NCBI GenBank assembly: GCA_023420935.1
Contig: JAEZUR010000187.1
Location: forward strand, 1-13,675
DNA: 13,675 nt
Origin: Bacillota bacterium
GTDB lineage: Bacteria; Bacillota; Clostridia; Lachnospirales; Lachnospiraceae
Direction of reading: 5' to 3'
A program made the translations under genes and the position numbers. How positions within the stretch are numbered: the stretch's first letter is position 1; each line of letters begins with the position of its first letter. Below the pieces are notes generated by a model that was not told the origin of the DNA, ran no database searches, and saw nothing but the letters and a program-made list of their open reading frames with translations. This document shows positions 6,945 through 13,361 of the stretch, piece by piece.

Positions 6945-7048
6945 TATATTTCATATATCGACAGATAATCCATATTACCTTGTTACTTTTTATCTTTCCA
7001 ATTAGTTTCAAGAGTCTAAATTTATTGAATAACTAGATAATTGCAATC

Positions 7049-7092
7049 AAAAAAGCTTGCAACCCTAAAAGAATCCTAGGATTTACAAGCTT
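7049..7092 (-). terminator. intrinsic terminator after tRNA-Ser
   Basis: In the minus direction AAGCTTG (7086-7092) pairs with CAAGCTT (7053-7059), with an inner AATCCTA/TAGGGTT stem, and ends in six T. It starts six bases past the tRNA 3' end. Confidence 0.88.
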
Positions 7093-7097
7093 CTAAA

Positions 7098-7183
7098 CGG
7101 AGACGGTGGGATTCGAACCCACGTGCCCGTGAGGGCAAAACGATTTCGAGTCGTTCTCGTTATGACCACTTCGATACGTCTCC
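7098..7183 (-). tRNA. tRNA-Ser, anticodon CGA
   Basis: This 86-base tRNA has acceptor arms GGAGACG (7177-7183) and CGTCTCC with discriminator G. The anticodon stem is AACGA/TCGTT around the loop CTCGAAA, so the anticodon is CGA and it reads UCG. A long variable arm (GCCC tcac GGGC) is the class II mark of serine tRNA. The T-arm is GTGGG-TTCGAAT-CCCAC. CCA is not encoded. It lies 104 bases behind holA on the same strand, with a terminator directly after it. It may be co-transcribed with holA and cut out. Confidence 0.95.
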
Positions 7184-7190
7184 AATATAT

Positions 7191-7216
7191 AATAAATGCG
7201 ATAGAGCCGCATTATT
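7191..7216 (-). promoter_or_regulatory. hairpin between holA and the tRNA
   Basis: CGCATTATT (7208-7216) pairs with AATAAATGCG (7191-7200), one base bulged, loop of seven. There is no T-tract after it in the minus direction. It could be a weak holA terminator or a processing signal just 7 bases before the tRNA 5' end. Confidence 0.35.
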
Positions 7217-7287
7217 AACTAAATATATGTTGCCTAATTCAAAAATTCTAACTAGACATAAACCAGATAAAGTAATCACAACGCTTC

Positions 7288-8268
7288 TTACGCTGCCTTA
7301 CTATACTCCACAATCAACAACTCCACACCCATCTGATCCATCATACGACCTGTCTTTACTTGCTCCTCAATATCCGCACAAGAATGTAGCGCACTTGTTA
7401 GCAGCTTCTTACTGAAGTTCTTCGATTGCGTAATATACTTTGCAACAGAAAATGGCGGTATCCCAATCTTTTGTCCTATCACAGTTCCATTATAACCATG
7501 CTCATTTAACTCTTTCACCTGTAACAAAATATTGAAATGTCTCGTGATTAGAAATAGTATAGATAATGGTTTCTCTCTCAAGGTCAGTAGATCATAATAC
7601 ATCTGTAAAGCTGCACTTTGTTTTTTAGATGCGATAGCATCAATCATCTGAAAGATTTTACCGGTGATCTGAGTGGTGCATACTGCTTCCACATCATCCT
7701 CCGTAATTATTTCTCGATCTATGGCATAGCACACTAATTTCTCAATCTCATTTGAAAGGTTCTCCATATCGGTACCAACCTTAGTGATAAGATACATTAG
7801 TGTATTCCCAGTAATCTTTTTACGACTTTTATTAAGAAGGGATGTAATCCAAAGTTTTAGATTATTCTCATCCATTCCATCCATCTGAGAAATCGTTCCA
7901 ACATCTTTTACGGCTTTAAATAATCTATTTCTCTTATCTACTTCACTTTCTACAAAAACAATATGTGTGGTTTCCGGAATATCTTTGATATAATCAGCCA
8001 AATCTGATTGTGCTTTAAATAATCCACTATTCTCAATAATGATTAATCTTCTGTCATTGAAAAAAGGTAAGGTCTCTGCAATCTCAGTTACCTTATGAAC
8101 ATCAACGCCTTTACCTTCGAAATAGGAGTAATTCATGTCATCACTATCACCGAGAATTCCATCTTTTAACTTGTTTTTATAAAGCTTCTTGAGATAGTCT
8201 TCTGCCCCATAGAGTAAATATACAGATTTGTACTCATTTCTTTTAATATGCTCTTTTATATTCTGCAT
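7288..8268 (-). CDS. holA: DNA polymerase III subunit delta
   Basis: This 326-residue protein is the delta subunit of the clamp loader, which opens the beta sliding clamp and loads it on primed DNA. The N-terminus shows the family's degenerate P-loop region (YKSVYLLYGAEDYLKKLYKNKL), then LPFFNDRRLIIIENSGLFK, TTHIVFVESEVDKRNRLFKAV and the middle-domain VGTDMENLSNEIEKLVCYA. The C-terminal collar ends RMMDQMGVELLIVEYSKA. Length is typical for Firmicute HolA (YqeN). GAGG lies eight bases before the ATG. tRNA-Ser follows 104 bases downstream. It is an essential housekeeping gene in well-studied bacteria and looks intact. Confidence 0.93.
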   Translation of the reverse strand: MQNIKEHIKRNEYKSVYLLYGAEDYLKKLYKNKLKDGILGDSDDMNYSYFEGKGVDVHKVTEIAETLPFFNDRRLIIIENSGLFKAQSDLADYIKDIPETTHIVFVESEVDKRNRLFKAVKDVGTISQMDGMDENNLKLWITSLLNKSRKKITGNTLMYLITKVGTDMENLSNEIEKLVCYAIDREIITEDDVEAVCTTQITGKIFQMIDAIASKKQSAALQMYYDLLTLREKPLSILFLITRHFNILLQVKELNEHGYNGTVIGQKIGIPPFSVAKYITQSKNFSKKLLTSALHSCADIEEQVKTGRMMDQMGVELLIVEYSKAA

Positions 8269-8296
8269 AACTACCTCTATTTCTCTGTATCATACA

Positions 8297-8363
8297 GCTT
8301 GATTATCTATGAGTTGCGAAACTATCCTTCTTATTTTACTAATAATTTTTGAATTAATCAAGC
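8297..8363. repeat. 9-bp inverted repeat upstream of holA
   Basis: GCTTGATTA (8297-8305) and TAATCAAGC (8355-8363) are perfect complements across 49 bases. They lie in the gap between divergent holA and the DUF2249 gene. In the holA direction this would be a long 5' leader stem, followed by a small CTGTA-TGA-TACAG hairpin. No known riboswitch is recognised. Chance cannot be excluded. Confidence 0.3.
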
Positions 8364-8558
8364 CCTTTTTCTGTTTCCTCTGTATTTATATAAAGGCAAA
8401 ATGACACATGAACATCCAATAACTTTTCTAAAGCTCCCAAGTATAATATTTATATTATTAGGTATCATAATGAAAGGATTATCATGTCCTTTATGACCAT
8501 TATCAAATTATTACTTCTTATTACTAATAAACACTACCTTTTAAGAGGAGGGTAAACA

Positions 8559-8792
8559 ATGTCAAATTTTCATGCAACAGTTGATGCCAGAAAATATGAA
8601 CCAAGAGAAAAACATGATGTTATATTTCAAACATATGAGAAATTAAACAGTGGTGAAACCATGGAACTTATTAACGATCATGATCCGCGTCCTCTCCATT
8701 ATCAAATGGATGCAGAATATACAGACCAATTCGACTGGAAATACCTCGAGGAAGGCCCAGAGGTTTGGAAAGTTGCAATTAGTAAAAAATAA
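8559..8792 (+). CDS. DUF2249 domain protein
   Basis: This 77-residue protein is a complete single DUF2249 domain. It shows the family marks 'DARKYEPREKHDVIFQTYEKLNSGETMELINDHDPRPLHYQM', with conserved DHDPRPL at about residues 40-46, and a C-terminal 'WKYLEEGPEVWKVAI'. The fold is related to SirA/TusA-like domains. Members often stand alone or fused to hemerythrin or cupin domains in redox or nitrogen-oxide related loci; the reaction is unknown. GAGGAGGG before the ATG makes the start safe, and a strong terminator follows, so it is a single-gene unit. The leader up to 8281 holds no gene. Confidence 0.87.
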   Translation: MSNFHATVDARKYEPREKHDVIFQTYEKLNSGETMELINDHDPRPLHYQMDAEYTDQFDWKYLEEGPEVWKVAISKK

Positions 8793-8832
8793 ATTTGTTA
8801 TTATTAAAAACAAAAATAGCTCCATAAATTAT

Positions 8833-8886
8833 AATGATATGTCTAGAAAAACACAGACAACGTGCTTCTTGACATATCATTTTTTT
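8833..8886 (+). terminator. intrinsic terminator of the DUF2249 gene
   Basis: AATGATATGTC (8833-8843) pairs with GACATATCATT (8871-8881). The stem continues inward as AGAA/TTCT past one mismatch, and a T-run follows to 8886. The reverse direction gives only a weak T-tract, though the DUF2812 operon ends toward it. Confidence 0.9.
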
Positions 8887-8941
8887 CTCTGAAAAACACA
8901 TGTATGATACGTTCAACAATATAAGATCATAATTTTATAGC

Positions 8942-9568
8942 TCATTCAGTTAAGCTTCGTTGTGAGCAGTATTTACGATAAGTATATAACCATATGTATA
9001 CACTGATTATAACTACAATAATTAAACTCAAATTAACAAGCGCTCCAACAACTGCAATTGGGGTTTCTAATAAAAATGCTCTCCAGAAATCAAACCCTGT
9101 CATTTGCCATATTCCAGGTGTATGATAAAACTCTTTAAAATGAATTACTCGATTCACGTCAAGAGTATGATATGTGTAAAATATAATTGCTAACGAAAAA
9201 TATATAATAGAAAATCTACGCCATTTATCGGCTAAACGTTTATATTTCTCTGCTCTCGTATTGGAATCAGAAAAAATATCCTCACTGGCATCTTCTGCTA
9301 CCCTTTGAAAATACTGATTACCTACATACATATCTCCCCATATATGTTTCCACCCACTATCCTCAAAGAGTGTACAATAATCAACATACTCCATATGACT
9401 AGTAAAATTACGGTAGTCCATTTTTATGATTGTCTGTTCCGTTCCACCTAATCGTTTAAACTCATAGACACCTAAGCATTTTCTCCAAAAAAGATAACCT
9501 TTCTTTGTCATTTCGTTAAGCCAATTCTCTTCTTTTTCTAAACTAGTAAACAACCTAAAGCATTTCAT
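8942..9568 (-). CDS. DUF2812 membrane protein, second paralogue
   Basis: This 208-residue protein starts at the ATG at 9568 (MKCFRLFTSLEKEENWL), placed by AGAGGAG just upstream. The N-terminal soluble DUF2812 domain (about 1-92) has the marks EEENWLNEMTKKGY, VYEF, YCTLFEDSGWKHIWG and QYF. Two membrane segments follow (about 119-134 and 169-195) and a basic tail. It is about half identical by eye in the N-terminal domain to the gene just upstream (28-base gap), so the pair arose by duplication. DUF2812 proteins are often found with PadR regulators, as here. Function is unknown; a role in envelope stress or export control is only a guess. Confidence 0.85.
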   Translation of the reverse strand: MKCFRLFTSLEKEENWLNEMTKKGYLFWRKCLGVYEFKRLGGTEQTIIKMDYRNFTSHMEYVDYCTLFEDSGWKHIWGDMYVGNQYFQRVAEDASEDIFSDSNTRAEKYKRLADKWRRFSIIYFSLAIIFYTYHTLDVNRVIHFKEFYHTPGIWQMTGFDFWRAFLLETPIAVVGALVNLSLIIVVIISVYIWLYTYRKYCSQRSLTE

Positions 9569-9596
9569 ATAGAAAACTCCTCTCGTCAAACAAATT

Positions 9597-10226
9597 TCAA
9601 ACCCCTTTTTTTAATTCCCTGCGATAATTCATATGCGTAATCATACCCAAAGCAAGAAAAAGAGCTAATAACATGGTAAAATTACCTATTGATCGCATTA
9701 ATGCAAATGGTGTCTCAAATAGAAATTGCCTTATAAATGTCCACCCTTTCATCTCCCATAATCCTGGAGTTAGATACAAAGATTTAAAATTGAATATATC
9801 TTCTATATGAAAAGTTCCCGTTGTATAAGAAATGATTACACTTGGGATTAATGCGATTGCAAAAAGAAACCACAAATTAGCTAAACGTTTATATCTTATT
9901 GCTTTGGAGTGTCGATCTGAAAATATATCATCATCAGATTCGGCACCTTCTTTAATAAAATATTGATACCCTGAGGACTGTGATCCACATACATGTTTCC
10001 ACCCACTATCTTCAAATAATGTTCGGTAATCCTCAAAATCTTTGTAATTTTTAAACATTCTAAAATCAATTTTCACAGTAATATGTTGCTTCTCAGCATT
10101 ATCTATTTTAGCAAATTCATAACAACTAAGACAATTTACACCTTTAAAAATATAACCCTTCTCTGCCATCTCATTAAGCCATAATTCTTCCTTTTCAAAA
10201 CTCATAAAACAATTAAAACACTGCAT
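9597..10226 (-). CDS. DUF2812 membrane protein, first paralogue
   Basis: This 209-residue protein has the same plan as its neighbour. A DUF2812 domain covers about 1-92 (MQCFNCFMSFEKEELWLNEM, then AEKGYIF, SCYEF, DYRTLFEDSGWKHVCG, YQYF). An acidic linker with DDDIFSD follows, then membrane segments at about 117-134 and 168-195 and a basic end (YRRELKKG). The sequence LTPGLWEMKGW between the helices matches HTPGIWQMTGF in the paralogue, so both domains are shared. AAGGGAG lies before the ATG. It follows padR by 94 bases on the same strand, which fits a padR-regulated operon. The function is not known. Confidence 0.85.
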   Translation of the reverse strand: MQCFNCFMSFEKEELWLNEMAEKGYIFKGVNCLSCYEFAKIDNAEKQHITVKIDFRMFKNYKDFEDYRTLFEDSGWKHVCGSQSSGYQYFIKEGAESDDDIFSDRHSKAIRYKRLANLWFLFAIALIPSVIISYTTGTFHIEDIFNFKSLYLTPGLWEMKGWTFIRQFLFETPFALMRSIGNFTMLLALFLALGMITHMNYRRELKKGV

Positions 10227-10320
10227 AATAACTCCCTTCTGCTAGTCTGCTTCCATCAAACAGATTAATAAATGAACACAATATTAATCAACCTTTCAAC
10301 CTAACTCACATGAACATGAA

Positions 10321-10644
10321 CTAACAAAAACCCTCAAACCCATATCTACTAGCAACGTCAACCATATGTTTCAAACGCTTTGTTTCCATCTGAAGCACCA
10401 TCAGTCCTTCATCCGTAATCTGATACATTTTTCTTCTTTTATCTTCAGAAGGGATCGACTTAATTAGCTTCCATTTTATTAAATTCTCTATAGCTCCATA
10501 CATAGTCCCTGCTGCAATTCTTACTTTACCATCGCTAAGTTCTTCCACCTTCTGCATAATATAATAGCCATGCCCAGGTTCCTTAAGGCCTAACAAGATA
10601 TAAAACATGGTTTCCGTTAATGGTAAATACTTATCTAAGTTCAT
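10321..10644 (-). CDS. PadR-family transcriptional regulator
   Basis: This 107-residue protein has a PadR winged-helix domain: LTETMFYILLGLKEPGHGYYIMQKVEELS (about 9-37), VRIAAGTMYGAIENLIKWKLIK as the recognition region, and a wing with DKRRKMYQITDEG (about 68-80). A short C-terminal helix would form the dimer. The ATG at 10644 is chosen because GAGGTGA lies just upstream; the GTG three codons earlier is itself part of that site. It heads the operon with the two DUF2812 genes. Its promoter overlaps a perfect palindrome, which suggests that it represses its own operon. The inducer is unknown. Confidence 0.9.
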   Translation of the reverse strand: MNLDKYLPLTETMFYILLGLKEPGHGYYIMQKVEELSDGKVRIAAGTMYGAIENLIKWKLIKSIPSEDKRRKMYQITDEGLMVLQMETKRLKHMVDVASRYGFEGFC

Positions 10645-10671
10645 GAAATTCACCTCATCTTTTCACTTGTA

Positions 10672-10692
10672 TATACTGTTTAACTATACAGT
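10672..10692. promoter_or_regulatory. second PadR-like half-site pair
   Basis: TATACTGT (10672-10679) and TATACAGT (10685-10692) give an ACTGT-N8-ACAGT inverted repeat downstream of the -10 and before the padR start. TGT-N8-ACA resembles reported PadR operators (ATGT-N8-ACAT). Confidence 0.4.
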
Positions 10693-10708
10693 TGCACTTT
10701 ATATAGTT

Positions 10709-10737
10709 ATTATATACAGTTACACTGTATATTGCAA
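10709..10737 (-). promoter_or_regulatory. padR promoter with embedded palindromic operator
   Basis: On the minus strand TTGCAA (10732-10737), 17 bases, then a perfect TATAAT (10709-10714). The spacer is filled by a 9-3-9 palindrome (10712-10732, core TATACAGT-TAC-ACTGTATA). A protein bound there would block polymerase, as expected for an autoregulated repressor. Confidence 0.65.
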
Positions 10738-10748
10738 TAGAATTTTTC

Positions 10749-10803
10749 AAAAAATAAAAAAGAACATCACTCCATAACTTACTAAAGTTATTTTGCAATG
10801 CTC
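10749..10803 (-). terminator. intrinsic terminator of the small membrane-protein gene
   Basis: In the minus direction GAGCATTG pairs with TGATGTTC (with G-U pairs) around an inner ATAACTT-TAGT-AAGTTAT hairpin, followed by TTTTTTATTTTTT. It lies just past the stop at 10811. Confidence 0.75.
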
Positions 10804-10810
10804 CAAGCGA

Positions 10811-11131
10811 TTATTTAGATTTCATAATACTAGATTTTTCATTACGCTTCTTATAATAAATATAAATTGCCATAAATAATATGGTTGGAATATTAAGAAC
10901 TAGAAGTACTAAAAAATTATATTCTTTGTCAACAAATAACCAATATTGGGCTTTGGCTGCACCATAAAAAGAGATTAACAGAAAAATAATAGGAAGAACT
11001 AACCCCGCTAGTTTCAATATTTTTGATAAGTAACACTGAATAACGATTAATAAAATTGATATGAATATTATAAATAAAATAGGTAATAAATTTATTGTAT
11101 TTATTGTAATCCGCTCCTTTACATAAATCAT
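10811..11131 (-). CDS. small three-helix membrane protein, start codon uncertain
   Basis: This is a hypothetical protein. From the ATG at 11131 it would have 106 residues, with membrane segments NLLPILFIIFISILLIVIQC, LAGLVLPIIFLLISFYG and FLVLLVLNIPTILFMAIYIYY and a basic tail (KKRNEKSSIMKSK). No Shine-Dalgarno stands before that ATG. A clear AAAGGAG occurs instead inside the frame at about 11113-11119, and the first possible start at proper distance behind it is ATA (11104), not ATG/GTG/TTG. The true product may begin MNTINLLPILF from a non-standard codon, or the start has been lost. A terminator follows directly. It diverges from the 47-residue gene. No family is recognised. Confidence 0.55.
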   Translation of the reverse strand: MIYVKERITINTINLLPILFIIFISILLIVIQCYLSKILKLAGLVLPIIFLLISFYGAAKAQYWLFVDKEYNFLVLLVLNIPTILFMAIYIYYKKRNEKSSIMKSK

Positions 11132-11253
11132 CAAATTATTATTATTAGAAATATAATACAACAAATTTCTAAATATTAATAGACTAATTTTCCCAAATAA
11201 ATTATAATTTGTTTAACTATAACGCAAATAGAGAAAATAGGAGGGCATATTAT

Positions 11254-11397
11254 ATGAATTTAGTTAATCCAGAACTATATATGGGATCATTAATTATAAT
11301 ACAATTTGTCGCTACATACGCACTTTACTTATTAGGCGTATACGCATTAATTTTACTAATCAAAGCATTAAAGATTTACATCAGAAACAATTCATAA
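11254..11397 (+). CDS. 47-residue single-pass membrane protein
   Basis: The start at 11254 is set by AGGAGGG about 10 bases before the ATG; the frame opens earlier, but that site would then be internal. The protein reads MNLVNPELYMGSLIII and continues as one long hydrophobic helix (about 12-37, containing QFVATYALYLLGVYALILLI) with a basic tail (KALKIYIRNNS). N-out/C-in topology is likely from the positive tail. No known family is recognised. It is divergent from the three-helix membrane protein, and both may be one small membrane system. It ends 39 bases before the nested palindrome at 11436. Confidence 0.6.
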   Translation: MNLVNPELYMGSLIIIQFVATYALYLLGVYALILLIKALKIYIRNNS

Positions 11398-11435
11398 ACG
11401 CAACCATGAAAAAGTTACAGCCAGCAAAGTAGATT

Positions 11436-11595
11436 CTGAAAAAGTCTCATCCACAACCTACAAAAGAATAACAGTGCATCTATATTCAGCTTGGCGTTGA
11501 CCGGCTGACAAGGACATGCCGCAGGAAGGCAAGGCAGCCAAATGAATATAGATGCACCGTTATTCATGAGATATCTTAAATAGAGACTTTTTCAG
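11436..11595. repeat. nested 160-bp palindrome with GC-rich core
   Basis: CTGAAAAAGTCTC (11436-11448) is perfectly complementary to GAGACTTTTTCAG (11583-11595). After 17 unpaired bases on each side, 23-base arms 11466-11488 and 11543-11565 pair with a single A/C mismatch. The core holds GGCTG/CAGCC (11503-11507 with 11535-11539) and TGCC/GGCA (11517-11520 with 11528-11531) and is far richer in G+C than the flanks. It fills the gap between the convergent 47-residue gene and alaA. It may serve as a two-way terminator, a folded RNA or a miniature mobile element, perhaps one inserted in another. Confidence 0.6.
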
Positions 11596-11639
11596 TCACT
11601 ACTTAAATCAATTTTTCTTTGTTTTTACTACATTCTAAA

Positions 11640-12857
11640 CTACTGTCTATATGTACTCAAGAATGCCTCAAACTTATCCATAGCCACTTCTAATTGATCC
11701 ACCCTTGGCAGATACACGATACGAAAATGATCCGGCTGTTTCCAGTTGAATCCACCGCCATGAACCATTAACACGTGTTGTTCTTTCAAGAAATCCAATA
11801 CAAATTTTTCATCATCGTGAATGTTGAACTTCTTCGTATCTATCTTTGGAAAAATATAAAATGCAGCCTTTGGCTTTACAGCGCTGATTCCAGGTATGCT
11901 ATTTAATCGGTTGGTGATATATTCTCTTTGTTCATAAATTCGTCCCCCTGGGACTAACAATTCACTGGCACTTTGATATCCACCAAGTGCAGTCTGAACA
12001 ATATGCTGAGCTGGTACATTGGAACATAGTCTCATGGAAGATAGCATATTTAATCCTTCAATATAGCCTTTTGCTTTGGATTTATCCCCAGCCAAGCACA
12101 TCCAACCCACACGGAATCCTGCGATACGATGTGATTTAGACAATCCGTTAAAGGATACCGTCATTAAATCAGGTGCTAAAGAAGCGATTGCGGTGTGCTC
12201 ATAATTATCCATAACTAAACGGTCATAAATCTCATCAGCAAATATAATTAACCCATGTTGACGAGCAACTTCCACTATTTCTTGTAATACTTCTTTTGGA
12301 TATAATGCGCCAGTTGGATTGTTTGGATTAATTACTACAATCCCTTTGGTACGATCGGTTATCTTCTTCTTAATATCCTCAATATCTGGATTCCAATCTG
12401 CTTGCTCATCACAGATATAATGAACTGCCTTTCCACCAGCTAGCGTTGCTGCTGCAGTCCATAAAGGATAATCCGGTGAAGGGATCAAAATTTCATCACC
12501 ATCATTTAGTAAACCTTGCATGGACATAACGATAAGCTCGCTTACTCCATTGCCAGTGTAAATATCATTGACTCCAACGTTTGGAATGTTTTTTAATTGA
12601 CAATATTGCATAATTGCTTTTCTGGCTGAAAAAATACCTTTAGAGTCAGAATACCCCTGGGCGTTACGAAGATTGGCTATCATATCATTTATAATTTCAT
12701 TTGGCGCGTCAAATCCAAATGGATAAGGATTCCCTATGTTTAGCTTCAGAATATCCATACCCTGTTCAATCATACGATCAGCAGATTCCACAACTGGTCC
12801 TCTTACGTCGTAACATACATTTTCCAATTTACTGGATTTCTCAAATTTCTCCATCAT
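11640..12857 (-). CDS. alaA: PLP-dependent alanine aminotransferase (AlaA-type)
   Basis: This 405-residue class I/II aminotransferase has the same length as E. coli AlaA and shares its opening (EKSSKLENVCYDVRGPV) and many blocks from memory. It should make alanine from pyruvate and glutamate in the cytoplasm. PLP contacts visible are GNGVSE (102-107), Tyr130 in SPDYPLW, NPNNPTG (177-183), Asp208 and Tyr211 in FADEIYD, the Schiff-base Lys241 in FNGLSKSHRIAGFR, and the substrate Arg in HFRIVYLPR near the C-terminus. AAGGAG precedes two ATGs; the first is used here. It is controlled by the upstream T-box, whose specifier codon is alanine, and this independently supports the assignment. A related aspartate or valine-pyruvate activity is less likely. 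Confidence 0.92.
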   Translation of the reverse strand: MMEKFEKSSKLENVCYDVRGPVVESADRMIEQGMDILKLNIGNPYPFGFDAPNEIINDMIANLRNAQGYSDSKGIFSARKAIMQYCQLKNIPNVGVNDIYTGNGVSELIVMSMQGLLNDGDEILIPSPDYPLWTAAATLAGGKAVHYICDEQADWNPDIEDIKKKITDRTKGIVVINPNNPTGALYPKEVLQEIVEVARQHGLIIFADEIYDRLVMDNYEHTAIASLAPDLMTVSFNGLSKSHRIAGFRVGWMCLAGDKSKAKGYIEGLNMLSSMRLCSNVPAQHIVQTALGGYQSASELLVPGGRIYEQREYITNRLNSIPGISAVKPKAAFYIFPKIDTKKFNIHDDEKFVLDFLKEQHVLMVHGGGFNWKQPDHFRIVYLPRVDQLEVAMDKFEAFLSTYRQ

Positions 12858-12919
12858 TCATTCTCCTTTTTCTTTCAAGCAGCTATGCTTTTTTCTCTGT
12901 TTAGCTCGTTGTCTACGCG

Positions 12920-12956
12920 AAAAAAAGCCCTAAACCAACTTATGTTAGTTTAGGGC
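12920..12956 (-). terminator. T-box terminator hairpin before alaA
   Basis: GCCCTAAAC (12948-12956 complement) pairs with GTTTAGGGC, extended by TAAC/GTTG around ATAA, and is followed by seven T (12920-12926). It lies 63 bases before the alaA start and is the decision point of the T-box. Confidence 0.93.
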
Positions 12957-13221
12957 GAATGTGTCATCCGTGTTACCACCTAAATTCAGAGAAAACTCTG
13001 CACTCACTCAGTACGAAAGCATATGCTTATAGTTTACATATCCGTTTGATACTGTATCCGGGATAACGGTCGGATCTCCGATGAAGTCTACTTAACACTG
13101 TTATGTGGTTCGGTTCATAGCTCAGAAACTGCTTCCTTACTCTCTTCACGAGGATTCTCACCAGCCATCCTCTCTCTTTGCTTCTAAAAAGTAAGTACTC
13201 CTTTTCTTCGTCGCTTATTAA
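12920..13221 (-). promoter_or_regulatory. T-box riboswitch, specifier GCA (tRNA-Ala), controlling alaA
   Basis: The leader of about 300 bases carries all main T-box parts in order. Stem I has the loop-E strand AGTA and the arms CTTACT/AGTAAG, with the distal AGAGAGAGGATGGCTGGTGAG segment between them. The specifier loop reads GAA-GCA-G, so the codon is GCA (13130-13132), alanine. Next come stem III with CCGTTATCC, a CAGAG/CTCTG hairpin, and the T-box AGGTGGTAACACGG (12968-12981). Its UGGU bulge would pair with an ACCA 3' end, as tRNA-Ala has. Uncharged tRNA-Ala should stabilise the antiterminator and turn on alaA. A reading frame at 13027-13248 falls in this RNA and is not a gene. Confidence 0.95.
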
Positions 13222-13226
13222 AATAA

Positions 13227-13255
13227 AGGATAGCTTATTTAGATTCATTTGTCAA
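13227..13255 (-). promoter_or_regulatory. promoter of the T-box-alaA unit
   Basis: A perfect TTGACA (13250-13255) is followed after 17 bases by TATCCT (13227-13232), placing the start of transcription near 13220, right before stem I. It abuts the terminator of the ABC gene. Confidence 0.75.
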
Positions 13256-13257
13256 AT

Positions 13258-13303
13258 AAAAAATGCTAATAAAATTGAAATATTATAATGTTATTAGCAT
13301 TTT
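13258..13303 (-). terminator. terminator of the ABC transporter gene
   Basis: TATTAGCATTTT (13292-13303) and AAAATGCTAATA (13260-13271) are perfect 12-base complements around a 20-base loop. In the minus direction the stem ends in a run of T just before the -35 of the alaA unit. It may also work on the plus strand. Confidence 0.8.
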
Positions 13304-13361
13304 CTTTATATATTAAATCATTATATATTTATTTACTGTTCATTCAATATAATATATGAAT

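Noticed and set aside
7227..7415. 62-residue plus-strand frame
   Set aside because: It overlaps the 3' end of holA on the opposite strand and has no ribosome site.
8643..8892. Frames of 60 (minus) and 80 (plus) residues over the DUF2249 gene
   Set aside because: They are shadows of a well-matched DUF2249 protein; one also runs through its terminator.
12701..12904. 67-residue plus-strand frame
   Set aside because: It is antisense to the start of alaA and its leader, with no coding signal.
13027..13248. 73-residue reading frame on the minus strand
   Set aside because: It lies wholly inside the T-box leader, covering stem I, the specifier and stem III, and has no ribosome site.
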